DNA of 64,000 nt from CAVPWP01 sp050789285 (lineage in GTDB: Bacteria; Pseudomonadota; Alphaproteobacteria; Rhodobacterales; Rhodobacteraceae): positions 124,001 to 188,000 of the forward strand of contig NZ_JBOUVX010000002.1 of NCBI RefSeq assembly GCF_050789285.1, in the 5' to 3' direction. Below the pieces are notes generated by a model. The model did no database searches and was not told the DNA's origin. It was given only the letters and a program-made list of their open reading frames with translations. This document shows, piece by piece, positions 16,924 through 25,687 of the stretch. The position numbers and the translations under genes are program-made. Each line of letters opens with the position of its first letter. Position 1 is the first letter of the stretch.

Positions 16924-17874
16924 CTATTTGTATTCAATGAGTTGCGCCGGCCGTCGTCGAATCTGGCGCCAGACCCAGGTCAGCACACCCTGGGTTTCGG
17001 CAAATTTCGCCAACATGAGGAACGCCGCGCTCGACCATCGCAAACCCCGGCCTCGAAGCCGGAGGATCTGCGCAGGCCAGAGAAGACCCAGCATCGCGGC
17101 CCAGGGCGTGATCAAGGCCCCGAGCGTCACGGTTGCCGGCAGCCCGAGCCCCCAGAAAAGGGTCCGTCGCAGCTTTTCGACGTTGTGTCGTTCGGGTCGG
17201 CCGCCATGCATCGCGACCCCCTCGGCATAGGTGAAGCCGGCCCGTCTGCACCGCTGCCACCACTGACTGAAGCGGGTCATGGCAGCGTCATGCCAGGACA
17301 TTTCGGCCTCAAGCCGCCAGACACCCCAGCCGGCACCTCGCAATCGGACGCACAACTCGGGTTCTTCCCCGGCGATCATGTCCGGATTGAAGCCACCCAC
17401 CTCGTTCAAGGCGTCCAGGCGCATCATCGCGATTCCGCCACAGGACTTGACTTCGCCCGGAGCGACGGCCCACTCCTCATCCGCGAGGCGGTTCCATATC
17501 GTCGCCTGTGGGTATCTTTCCCTAAGCCTTCCGGACACCACGGCTACCTTCGGGTGATCGCTCAGAAAGCCTTCCGCTGTCGCGATCCAACCGGGCCGCA
17601 TCTCGCAGTCGCCATCGACGAACTGGACGAACCGAAGCCGGGTGTCTCCGTCAAGAACGGTCAGACCCGCATTCCTGGCCCGTGCCGCCGTAAACGGCAG
17701 CCTGGTGTCGAGCTCGACAACCTCGGCCCCCAGCTTGTGCGCCTCTGCCACGCTTTCATCGGTTGATCCTGAATCGACATAGACAAGTCGGGCGACCGTG
17801 CCGGCCAAAGACGTAAGGCAGGCAATCAGCCGTGCACCCTCGTTACGGCCGATGACGACCGCGGCGACGGTCAC
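16924..17874 (-). CDS. Family 2 glycosyltransferase
   Basis: A 316-residue GT-A fold transferase. It opens with VAAVVIGRNEGARLIACL, then VYVDSGSTDESVA (residues about 31-43) and FVQFVDGDCEMRPGW, which holds the DXD-like metal site. A conserved acidic pair near IAGEEPELCVRLR is the likely catalytic base region. The last third contains hydrophobic stretches (FWGLGLPATVTLGALITPWAAML), suggesting membrane attachment. It transfers a sugar from a nucleotide sugar to a lipid-linked glycan, probably in building the repeat unit. Its start overlaps the stop of the next upstream gene by four bases (ATGA), so it is co-translated within the polysaccharide operon. The donor sugar cannot be predicted. Confidence 0.88.
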   Translation of the reverse strand: MTVAAVVIGRNEGARLIACLTSLAGTVARLVYVDSGSTDESVAEAHKLGAEVVELDTRLPFTAARARNAGLTVLDGDTRLRFVQFVDGDCEMRPGWIATAEGFLSDHPKVAVVSGRLRERYPQATIWNRLADEEWAVAPGEVKSCGGIAMMRLDALNEVGGFNPDMIAGEEPELCVRLRGAGWGVWRLEAEMSWHDAAMTRFSQWWQRCRRAGFTYAEGVAMHGGRPERHNVEKLRRTLFWGLGLPATVTLGALITPWAAMLGLLWPAQILRLRGRGLRWSSAAFLMLAKFAETQGVLTWVWRQIRRRPAQLIEYK

Positions 17875-18866
17875 GCACCCCTCCGGTCAACCAGAAGCGG
17901 CCAGATCACCTTCCGGCAGTGGTCGGTGAGGAAATGCGAGGGGACGTTGGGCTCCTCCCCGCCCAGACGCCTGACGATCATGTTCACAAATCCCGCTGGA
18001 AGAACCAGCAGCGCAAGGACCAGGGCGCCGGCACGTCCCTTTGCGAGCGTGAAGTAGTGTCTCCAAGACCTGTACAGATAGTCGGGCTGGCGCGATCGAC
18101 CCCGTTTTCCCCGGCCTGTAGCCACACCTTCGAAGTGGGTGACTACGGCTTCGGGCACGTAGAGCGTTTTCCAGCCACCGCGTGCCAGCCGCAGCATCAG
18201 TTCTACCTCTTCATAGTAAAGGAAGAACGTCGGGTCGAAGAAACCGACTTTCCTCAGCGCGTCGAAACGGAACATCACGGCCGCTCCACTGACCCAGTCG
18301 ACCGGTCCGCCGGGATGATCCGGTGGCAGCGAAGGCCGCCGGCTCCCCAGCAGGCGGTCGAGAGGGCCGAAGTTGATCACGCGCACGATCTCGCCGACCA
18401 TGGACGGGAACCGAAACGCACCCGATCTTGGCTGGCCAGTCTCATCCACCAGGGCCGCGCCGGCCGCGGCCGCGCCGGGCATGTCGTCCAGGGCGCAAGC
18501 AAGGATGGCAGCAGCGTCGTTCTCAAGTCGCGCATCGGGGTTCAACAGGAAGACCTTGCCAGGCGGCGTCTCGGCGCGCGCCAAGGCTTCCAGCACGACG
18601 TTGTTGCCACCTCCGAAGCCATGGTTCTCGGTCTCCAGGTAAAGCTGGACGCTGTCGCCCCAGCCACGTGCGCTGTGCGTCCGAACGAACACGGCGGCGT
18701 CGTCACCTGGCGACGCGTTGTCGACAAGGTGCACCGTCGCCCGGCGACCTCCGTGGTCCCGCGCACGCACGCTTTCCACAGCGGCAATCGCAAGATCGGC
18801 CGTTCGGTAGTTCACCACGATGACGGCGATTTCTTCGCTGGTCCTTGGCAACGGATGACCGGTCAT
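17871..18866 (-). CDS. Family 2 glycosyltransferase, WbbL-like
   Basis: The 331-residue protein begins with AVIVVNYRTADLAIAAVESV and has VHLVDNASPGDDAAVF. LNPDARLENDA contributes the metal-binding acidic motif. The segment WVSGAAVMFRFDALRKVGFFDPTFFLYYEEVEL is typical of rhamnosyltransferase-like GT2 enzymes (WbbL group). A C-terminal hydrophobic segment (GALVLALLVLPAGFVNMI) probably anchors it to the inner membrane. It overlaps both neighbours by four bases (ATGA on each side), which shows tight translational coupling between the Wzy-like gene upstream and the other GT2 downstream. A rhamnose donor is a guess from family resemblance. Confidence 0.88.
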   Translation of the reverse strand: MTGHPLPRTSEEIAVIVVNYRTADLAIAAVESVRARDHGGRRATVHLVDNASPGDDAAVFVRTHSARGWGDSVQLYLETENHGFGGGNNVVLEALARAETPPGKVFLLNPDARLENDAAAILACALDDMPGAAAAGAALVDETGQPRSGAFRFPSMVGEIVRVINFGPLDRLLGSRRPSLPPDHPGGPVDWVSGAAVMFRFDALRKVGFFDPTFFLYYEEVELMLRLARGGWKTLYVPEAVVTHFEGVATGRGKRGRSRQPDYLYRSWRHYFTLAKGRAGALVLALLVLPAGFVNMIVRRLGGEEPNVPSHFLTDHCRKVIWPLLVDRRGA

Positions 18867-20380
18867 GACACCGGGTCTTCGCGGCCATTCGGAAGCGTCT
18901 GCAGATTCCGCGCGTAATCATGCGTTGGGCGCCCATTCGATATGGGGCCGGACGCGGATTCCGGCCCGAACCTGCTGTAGCGGACCACCTGCATGTCGTC
19001 GGCGGTCCAACTGGCCTTGGCCTTTTCCACGATGCGTCCGTGCTCGACGCGTCCGATCAGGGCGCCCGCAATCATCCAGGTCAAGGGCGTCAAACCCGCG
19101 TTCGGAATAAGATCGATCAGATTGCCAGCAAGAACCACCGCCAAACCCGCTGTCGCGATAGTGATCTCGTATTGCCTCGATCGCCACCACAGCAGCAATG
19201 TACCCAGCGTCAGCAATCCGAACTCGCCGAGATAGCCCACCCAGCCGTTCGAACCGACCTTGATGACCCAGAGGCCATCCGTGAGCGAAAGGTTGCGCCC
19301 CGTCTCGTCGTCAAATATGCGGTTTCGCCCCCAGCTACCCCAGCCGAACAATGGTCGGTTTGACGCCTTCTCGAGCAGCTGATCCTCATTCACAAGGCGC
19401 GTTAGCAGCGAGGCCGCGCGTGAAGCGTCAATGGATTGGGCGAGTCCCATGACCCGATCGACGGGAACCAGATCGGCCCCACGCAACATGGGATATGTCA
19501 GAATGATTGCCGCAATTGCCGCCGCGACTGTAAGTTGCAATCGCGGTCCGAGAAAGAGGATGACTGGCGCAAGGATGATGGTGACGGCCAGTGACCCAAG
19601 CGACTTCGCCATGATGAGAACGAGGAGTACCCAGCATGCCGCCAGCAGATACTTGACCCGCGTCGTTCCCGCGCTGTCGCGAAAAAGAACGAGCGACGCC
19701 AGGATTGCACCTGACAGGAACAGGGCAAGCCAGAGCGCGTGATTGAGGAAGACGACAGGTCTGAACCCGTCTCCCCGCACATGCTGGACCCATGAGTGCT
19801 GAAAATACCCATAGACTTTCAGGTGAAGCTGCGGCGACATCCTGATCTCGTAGAGCGCAAGCAAAGAGTAGCCGACACCCGCGATGACAAGTGCGGCAAG
19901 CAAAATCCTGTGCACGTCCGGATGGCCGAGAAAGCGCCGCCCAAGCAGCAGCGGGACCAAGGCAAGGGCCGTGCCCAGAAGACCGGAAAGTGCGTCATAG
20001 GGCCTTAAACCCGGCAATGTCAGGGAGCCGACTTGAATGGCGTCGGCATTCGTCAAGACGGTGCCGACAACGCCGACAAAGATCCCCGCCAGGCAAAGAT
20101 TGACCGGCCACAGGCGCGGCAGCCATCCCGGCAGGAACAGATCGGGCGTCCGATCCTGTTGTCTCCGCATCGCAATCGTCACCGCAACCATCGTAGCAAG
20201 GGCCGGCACTACGGCCTTGTTGAGCGCGGGCAGCATTGGCAGATCGAAGTTGGCCTTCTCTGGCAAAAGTAGGTAGCCGCCCAAGAGCGACCAGATGAGG
20301 GCTTCCGCCGGCCTGAGCTTGACGAACAGGAAGATGACGACAACGGGCCAGGTAAAGATCGCAAAAAGCGGCGGGATCAT
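18863..20380 (-). CDS. Wzy/O-antigen-ligase-like polytopic membrane protein
   Basis: A 505-residue inner membrane protein with about ten to twelve hydrophobic segments, beginning LFAIFTWPVVVIFLFV. A larger polar loop at about residues 200-220 (FQHSWVQHVRGDGFRP) and a second around 330-370 (RPLFGWGSWGRNRIFDDETG) resemble the periplasmic loops of O-antigen polymerase and ligase proteins. The conserved G-W-G-x-x-x-N pattern in the second loop is common in this superfamily. It probably joins polysaccharide repeat units in the periplasm. The C-terminal tail of about 60 residues is soluble. The gene overlaps the GT26 gene upstream and the GT2 gene downstream by four bases each. Polymerase versus ligase cannot be settled from sequence. 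Confidence 0.75.
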   Translation of the reverse strand: MIPPLFAIFTWPVVVIFLFVKLRPAEALIWSLLGGYLLLPEKANFDLPMLPALNKAVVPALATMVAVTIAMRRQQDRTPDLFLPGWLPRLWPVNLCLAGIFVGVVGTVLTNADAIQVGSLTLPGLRPYDALSGLLGTALALVPLLLGRRFLGHPDVHRILLAALVIAGVGYSLLALYEIRMSPQLHLKVYGYFQHSWVQHVRGDGFRPVVFLNHALWLALFLSGAILASLVLFRDSAGTTRVKYLLAACWVLLVLIMAKSLGSLAVTIILAPVILFLGPRLQLTVAAAIAAIILTYPMLRGADLVPVDRVMGLAQSIDASRAASLLTRLVNEDQLLEKASNRPLFGWGSWGRNRIFDDETGRNLSLTDGLWVIKVGSNGWVGYLGEFGLLTLGTLLLWWRSRQYEITIATAGLAVVLAGNLIDLIPNAGLTPLTWMIAGALIGRVEHGRIVEKAKASWTADDMQVVRYSRFGPESASGPISNGRPTHDYARNLQTLPNGREDPVS

Positions 20381-21186
20381 GCCTCGCCTCCCCGCTCGCC
20401 CGACTTGCGCGACAGCCGAAGCCGCATCGTCGCGATGGTGAGGCCGGGCAGAATGAGAAAACAGTCACGGTATCGCCGCCACAGACGGCCCGGGCTCTGC
20501 ATCAGCCGCCAGAACCATTCTAGCGCAAGCTTGCGCACCCATAGGGGCGCGCGATTCTGCGCACCCGACAGAAAGTCGAGGCCGGCCCCGATCGACAGGG
20601 TGCCGATCTCGGGATGGGCTCGGGCGATACGACTTGCCAGGATTTCCTGCTTCGGTGCGCCAAGCGCCAGAAACACGACACGGGCGCCTGACCGGAAAAG
20701 GGTTTCGATCATCGCTTCGGCCTCTGTCCCCGCTGGGTCGAACCCCATAGGAGGAGAAAGCCGGGCGACGATCCTGAGGTCGGGGTAGCGGCGCGTCAAA
20801 GCCTTGGCCGCGGCGTCGAGCGACGCGTCGGTTGTCCCGAACAGACCAACCGGTACGCCAAGCCGCGAAGCCATTTCGACGACAGGCTCAACCAGTTCCG
20901 AACCCGGGGTGAGTTTCACGCGTTGTCCAGCCAGCCGCGCAAGCCAGACCACCGGGTTGCCGTCGGCCGTCACGTGGCTCATTCCGGCGTAGGACTCCGC
21001 AAAACCGGGCAATCGTCTGAACTTCACCAGATGGTCAAGATTGAGCGTTGCTACCGAGAACCCGCGCCCATCGAGTAGTCGCTGTTCGAGGTCCGCCAGA
21101 AGCACGGACGCCGACGGCGAGTTGAGGCGCACCGCGCAATCCTTCGACGGCGCACACCAGGACAGGGTGCGCCAATCGACTGTCAT
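20377..21186 (-). CDS. WecB/TagA/CpsF family (GT26) glycosyltransferase
   Basis: A 269-residue protein with the GT26 signature layout: VATLNLDHLVKFRRLPGFAE, ADGNPVVWLARLAG (the family Asp-Gly-x-Pro motif), then PVGLFGTTDASLDAAAKAL and VFLALGAPKQEILAS. The PKQE motif is diagnostic. Family members add N-acetylmannosamine or glucose-type sugars to a lipid-linked intermediate early in polymer assembly. I chose the ATG at 21186; a GTG at 21204 in the same frame would add six residues and cannot be excluded. It overlaps the Wzy-like gene by four bases. The GT2 gene upstream ends 91 bases away, so a new promoter between them is possible but not evident. Confidence 0.9.
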   Translation of the reverse strand: MTVDWRTLSWCAPSKDCAVRLNSPSASVLLADLEQRLLDGRGFSVATLNLDHLVKFRRLPGFAESYAGMSHVTADGNPVVWLARLAGQRVKLTPGSELVEPVVEMASRLGVPVGLFGTTDASLDAAAKALTRRYPDLRIVARLSPPMGFDPAGTEAEAMIETLFRSGARVVFLALGAPKQEILASRIARAHPEIGTLSIGAGLDFLSGAQNRAPLWVRKLALEWFWRLMQSPGRLWRRYRDCFLILPGLTIATMRLRLSRKSGERGGEA

Positions 21187-21277
21187 CTGCCCGGTGTCGT
21201 ACACCGATCAGCCCCGACACCTGGAAAGGCGCGCGGCGCAAGGAGAGGAAAATGAGGACCCTGCCATTCCTGCGATC

Positions 21278-22396
21278 TCACCCGATATCTTCCAGAATGC
21301 GCTTTTGAAAATCCGGATACCAGAGGTCGATCTCTTCCGCGTCCCGGCTCCAGATCTCGCGCCAGTGCCGCATGGCCGTCAGAACACCCGCCACCTGGGG
21401 GAACTGCCACCTGCGGGATAGCCCGTCCTTCAGGAACTCGGACAGCAGCCGCCGCCACAGCATGACCCGATATCGGGACAGGAAATCATCCGGTCGTGAC
21501 GCATTCCGTTTCAGGAAAACCGCCATGTTCATCAATTGGAAGGCGATCACCTTCTTGCGCTTGATCCGCCCGGAGGCCGCCTCGTAGTGGTGCAGTTTCG
21601 CGAGGTTCGCACGCAGGAGTGCCCCATGGCGCGCAATCCGATAGGAAACATCGAAATCCTCGAAGGCGGCGTAGTATCGAAGCGTGGTGTCAAATTGCTC
21701 GCGAAGCGCAATGTCTCGCCAGATGCTCATTCCCGAGCCTGGCATCAGCTTCGTTGCGGTCACATTCAGATGCGCGACAGAAGACGGCACACGCAGCTCG
21801 CGGGGCTCGTCGTAGTGAAGGAACAGGACGTCCGAGCCCTGAAACAGGATTTCGCGATTGATCCATCGGCCGACACGAGACCTGAGCACGACCTGCGCCA
21901 ACCGGCCCTGCGTCCTTCGACCAGACTCCTTGCGGGCAAGGCCTGCATCGCGCGATGTGGTTTCGGCGACCGGATTGACCGCCACGTGCTGCGCGCTGAC
22001 ACCGGCGATTCCGCGTCCAGGATCCGCCTCGTAGACCGCCATCAGTTCCTCTGCACAGGTATCGTACAGGAAGGAATCGTCATCGATGAGGAACACGATG
22101 TCCGACGTAGCCCGTGAAATCGCAAGATTGCGCTGAGTTGCCGAGGACCGCACCGGACTCGTCACATAATCAAGCCGGATCTCGGGACGCCCCTCCAACA
22201 GGGCCTCGGCGCGCGCGCGGCCCTCTTCCCAGTTGTCGCTGGCGTCCACGATGACGATTTCCGTCGGCGGACGGGTCTGTTGCAGTACCAGCGACAGAGC
22301 GACCATCAGCACGTCGTGCCGATTGAGCGTCGCTATGCAGGTTGCCCAGGTCAGCCTGCCCGCGCTGCCCGACGAGATGTGGGATGTCTGCGTCAC
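21278..22396 (-). CDS. Family 2 glycosyltransferase
   Basis: This 372-residue enzyme starts with GTG and has the GT2 features WATCIATLNRHDVLMVAL, EIVIVDASDNWEEGRA and IVFLIDDDSFLYDTCAEEL (metal-binding DDD). A later acidic segment AAFEDFDVSYRIARHG is the likely catalytic region. The C-terminal 120 residues are basic and helical with no clear membrane segment. It lies 15 bases downstream of the exosortase gene on the same strand, so it is probably translated from that transcript. The ribosome site in front of the GTG is weak. Acceptor and donor are unknown. Confidence 0.85.
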   Translation of the reverse strand: MTQTSHISSGSAGRLTWATCIATLNRHDVLMVALSLVLQQTRPPTEIVIVDASDNWEEGRARAEALLEGRPEIRLDYVTSPVRSSATQRNLAISRATSDIVFLIDDDSFLYDTCAEELMAVYEADPGRGIAGVSAQHVAVNPVAETTSRDAGLARKESGRRTQGRLAQVVLRSRVGRWINREILFQGSDVLFLHYDEPRELRVPSSVAHLNVTATKLMPGSGMSIWRDIALREQFDTTLRYYAAFEDFDVSYRIARHGALLRANLAKLHHYEAASGRIKRKKVIAFQLMNMAVFLKRNASRPDDFLSRYRVMLWRRLLSEFLKDGLSRRWQFPQVAGVLTAMRHWREIWSRDAEEIDLWYPDFQKRILEDIG

Positions 22397-22411
22397 CTTT
22401 GCGAACTTCGA

Positions 22412-24016
22412 TCAGCTTTCCGGGATGAAGCGGGGCAGCGGCGCCATGATCTCATGCAGAAGGCTCGTCAGCCTTGCTTCCGCGGTCGCGTCGCTTTCGC
22501 CCGGGCCGATCAGCGTGGTCAACCGGATCATCGCACCGTCTTTCCTTCCGGTCGTGATGCTGTCGACCATCAACCAGAATTTCGCTTCAATATCCCAGGC
22601 AATGCGGCGCTCGCGCTGCTGAAACCAGTAGTAGACCATCATCCGGGTCTGGCCCTTCTGAATGATCGCACGGTTCAGTTCGAAGGGCTTTCCGGAGCCA
22701 AAGGTCTCGGAAACGTCGCTACGCTCAAGCCAGGCGATCTCCCACCCGCCTCCCGGCAGGCACACCTCTGGCGAATGGACCCCCCCACGCGTCTGATCGG
22801 CGTACCAGGCCATGAACAGTTCCACCTCGGGACTTCCGTCACCGGTCGAGAAATAGACCGAGTGATAATCGTCCGCCTGCAGCGCCGCCTCGACCTCGGC
22901 CGACAGGGTCTGTGCCGGACGGGCCTGCGACCACTCGCCCATGGTCTTGGGAAAGATCGCGAAAGGCTCTCGCGAGACCGCCATCGCGCTCCGGTCGGGC
23001 ACGGCCTGCCACGCAAGGGATGCGGACACCATCAGGACGGCCGCTGTGATTATCGCCGCCGAAGGATAGACGAAGCGGATGCGCATCGCCTGTGTCAGAA
23101 GGCCCTCGGTGTCGAGGTCTAGGGCATCGGCAAGCGACATCTTTTGCGGGTTCATCAGCAGCATCACGCGCGCCAGTCCGAAAAGAATCACGATGCAGGC
23201 TAGGAAGATCACCCAGCCCTCGAAGAAATGGCTGAAGCCATCGACCCATTCGATACCGTAGTTGTTCACGATGTAGCCGGCGATCGCGATACGGACCGAG
23301 TTCATGAGCACCGTTATCGGCGCGGCCGAGATCAGAAGCACCGCCTTGTGCCACATCGGCCCCTTGTAGAGGACGGCGAAGATGTAGCTGAAGCTCAGGA
23401 TCGGAAAGAGATACCTCAGCCCCGAACAGGCTTCGGCGACATGCAGCTTGTAGACGCCCATGTCGATGATGTTGCCGTCCAGGAACACCGGCACCGACAT
23501 CAGGCGAAGAAACCAGACCCCGAGTTCGGACGAGATGAACTGCAGCCACGTGGACATCTTGTAGTAAAGCGTGTCGGGCAGAGGCAGCATGTAGACCAGA
23601 TGCAGAACGGGCGGCCAGAAATGCCACCCGGTCTTCGTGCCGAAACTGATCAGCAGGATCCCATAGACCCAGATGATCGTCGCATAGGCAACGATGTCCG
23701 AGATGTTCGCAAGCTTCCCTAGCGCGCCGACCGCGATTGCGCCCAGCATGACCGTCACGCCAAGCCAACGGTCGCGCTTTGGACCCGGCTCGACGGGCAC
23801 GGTCTTGAGTTGGCGCAGGAACAGAAGGCCCGAAAGGATCGGAATCAAGGGCCCGTGGCTGTACTCAGGCAGTTGCCAGGCGCGAAGCAGCGCATCGAGG
23901 CCGTCGGCGAAAAAGACGCAAGCGCCCAGAACGGCGACCAAGAACCAGAATAGCCCCGCCGAAGAGACGGTGCCGAAAGACCACCCGGGAGCACGCGTTT
24001 CACCTGTTACCGACAT
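22412..24016 (-). CDS. xrtD: Exosortase D fused to an EpsI domain
   Basis: A 534-residue protein in two parts. Residues 1 to about 310 form the polytopic exosortase core with its putative catalytic Cys197 (AEACSGLRYLFP), Arg242 (NSVRIAIAGY) and His263 (GFSHFFEGW). Residues from about 330 to the end form the EpsI (DUF3485) domain, containing MAWYADQTRGGVHSPEVCLPGGGWEI. This fused layout fits the XrtD type that recognises VPEID-CTERM substrates and is found in polysaccharide loci. Exosortases process C-terminal anchors of secreted proteins and are tied to extracellular polymer production. The ATG at 24016 gives the expected N-terminus; upstream residues in frame look unrelated. I saw no VPEID-CTERM protein in the window, so the substrate must be elsewhere or was missed. 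It leads the minus-strand polysaccharide operon. Confidence 0.85.
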   Translation of the reverse strand: MSVTGETRAPGWSFGTVSSAGLFWFLVAVLGACVFFADGLDALLRAWQLPEYSHGPLIPILSGLLFLRQLKTVPVEPGPKRDRWLGVTVMLGAIAVGALGKLANISDIVAYATIIWVYGILLISFGTKTGWHFWPPVLHLVYMLPLPDTLYYKMSTWLQFISSELGVWFLRLMSVPVFLDGNIIDMGVYKLHVAEACSGLRYLFPILSFSYIFAVLYKGPMWHKAVLLISAAPITVLMNSVRIAIAGYIVNNYGIEWVDGFSHFFEGWVIFLACIVILFGLARVMLLMNPQKMSLADALDLDTEGLLTQAMRIRFVYPSAAIITAAVLMVSASLAWQAVPDRSAMAVSREPFAIFPKTMGEWSQARPAQTLSAEVEAALQADDYHSVYFSTGDGSPEVELFMAWYADQTRGGVHSPEVCLPGGGWEIAWLERSDVSETFGSGKPFELNRAIIQKGQTRMMVYYWFQQRERRIAWDIEAKFWLMVDSITTGRKDGAMIRLTTLIGPGESDATAEARLTSLLHEIMAPLPRFIPES

Positions 24017-24221
24017 CCACCTGATTCCCCAAGAGCGACTTAGGCCGTCGCAGTACAAGACAATAATGGCAAAACTATACCGGATTTCATGAACGGGGCG
24101 AGTCCCGCAGCCCCTGAGTTCGCGGTTTCGTGTTGCATGCAAGGACGTACCTAGGACCCAGGGCAGGGGCCATCGACAGACGCCAAGGCTTCGCACATCC
24201 AAGGACCGGCAATCAGGAAAG

Positions 24222-25163
24222 TCACTTCCGGTTCCGGATGATGATTTCATCTTGCTGAGCCCGAAGACGCTTCTCAAGCGAGTTCAGACCAAGCAGGCGC
24301 GCCATGTGATGGCCAAAGAACAGGGCGAATCCGAATCGGCGCATGTTGAAAAGCCACCGCTTCAGGCGATGCTCGGTCCACAAAACACCATGTTCGATCC
24401 GTCCCGGAGCCGGACGGGGATGTTCCGGGATGTAGCCGCGCGTCGCCATCAGCGGCCCGATCTCGACCTCGATCAGACCGACCTCACGCTGCGTTGACTT
24501 GCGCCTCCATTGCTGAGCCACCTTCGGATCAGGAGGATCGTAGGTCGAATTGAGGTGATATCCGAGCATCGATGCATCGAACGGCACGCCCAGGAAATCG
24601 CACACACGGGTGAGTTGTGTCTCGAGATCGGACATCAGATCCTCGAAACGGACGGTGATCACCCGTTCCTCCGGAACCGCAGCCCTATCCCAGGCCTCTT
24701 CGGTATCGCGCCAGCCCCTGCACGAAAAATAGCTGTTCCCCGCCCATCCCATAGCTACGGCAGAGCGCGCGACATCGCGCGGGTCGCGCAGAATGTGGAT
24801 GAAACGGCTTTCCGGAAGAACCTTCGCGATCTTCGTGGCGTGCCGATGGACGTTCAGCGTGGCCACGTTCTTGCCGGACCTGACGAGCGCGGCAATCATC
24901 GCCGACAAGAGGTCGAGGCCGTCCGTTGAGTCGGGAAGGGCAAGTCCTGTCTGGCGGAAGGTCCTGTCCGCAACCAGCCGTTCCCGATCGTAGCTCCAAC
25001 CACTAGGGTGGGTCGTATCGGGGTCAAGATAATCGAACAGGAAGTCCACCTCCCCGGGATTGTCGATGTCCGGGTGACTGTCCAGCATGAGGCGGAACAA
25101 GGTGGTTCCGGACCGCAGGGCACCGTAGACGAAGACGATGTCAGATCCTCCGGTTTCGCTCAT
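24222..25163 (-). CDS. Sulfotransferase family protein
   Basis: A 313-residue enzyme with the PAPS-binding 5'-phosphosulfate loop near the start (VFVYGALRSGTTLFRLML, about residues 8-25). The 3'-phosphate motif RFIHILRDPRDVARSAVAMGW lies at about 130-150. Such enzymes transfer sulfate from PAPS to hydroxyls of sugars or lipids. A GAGGGGA ribosome site supports the ATG at 25163; an in-frame upstream start adds 48 residues that do not resemble the fold. The C-terminal 70 residues are basic and hydrophobic (RFGFALFFGHHMARLLGL), perhaps membrane-associated. It sits 205 bases upstream of the exosortase gene on the same strand, so the polymer may be sulfated. The acceptor is unknown. Confidence 0.85.
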   Translation of the reverse strand: MSETGGSDIVFVYGALRSGTTLFRLMLDSHPDIDNPGEVDFLFDYLDPDTTHPSGWSYDRERLVADRTFRQTGLALPDSTDGLDLLSAMIAALVRSGKNVATLNVHRHATKIAKVLPESRFIHILRDPRDVARSAVAMGWAGNSYFSCRGWRDTEEAWDRAAVPEERVITVRFEDLMSDLETQLTRVCDFLGVPFDASMLGYHLNSTYDPPDPKVAQQWRRKSTQREVGLIEVEIGPLMATRGYIPEHPRPAPGRIEHGVLWTEHRLKRWLFNMRRFGFALFFGHHMARLLGLNSLEKRLRAQQDEIIIRNRK

Positions 25164-25687
25164 GCCCGTCCCCTCGCATTGGCCGCGGCCATCCCATCTG
25201 TGCCAGGGTCTATCGAAGGACCTGTGGGCGGATGGCCGCTCAGGCCAAGAAGCCCCCAAAGCTGCCCGAACGGGAAGGCCGTGCCGGATGTCCGCACGCA
25301 AAAGCAAGATGGCATCATGAGGTTCAAGGGGCAGGCTTTCTTGCTGCGCGCGCTCGCGGTGTCGTTGACCAATGCATCACCCATCAAGGCCCGGTGGCGA
25401 GATGCCGCATTGAAGACCAACGCAGGTGCTGAACGCAACGCCGGCGGCGCGCCGGTCGGGTGCATCCGAACACAAAGGGCAAAAGGCGACTTCACGTTCT
25501 TCCATCGACTGACTCTTGCATCTTACCAAAGCGATCAAGCACTTATTGCCGAAACAGTGTTTCCTGCGTAGCACTGTGTGTCTTGTGCCCATCGGTTTCC
25601 CATGGTGCCCTGTCTCGCGTCGGATTTGTCGGTTCCCCGGTTCGCGATGTGGGTCCAGGCATTCCGCCCAAACCCGGATGAGAGAGA
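25164..25687. other. Divergent intergenic region between sulfotransferase and GT4 genes
   Basis: This 524-base gap lies between two divergent genes and should carry both promoters. I see no gene in it: the open frames are short and look like high-GC noise. A small near-palindrome, GAAACAGTGTTTC, lies at 25551-25563, about 125 bases before the GT4 start, and could be an operator. No clear sigma-70 elements were identified. Confidence 0.4.
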
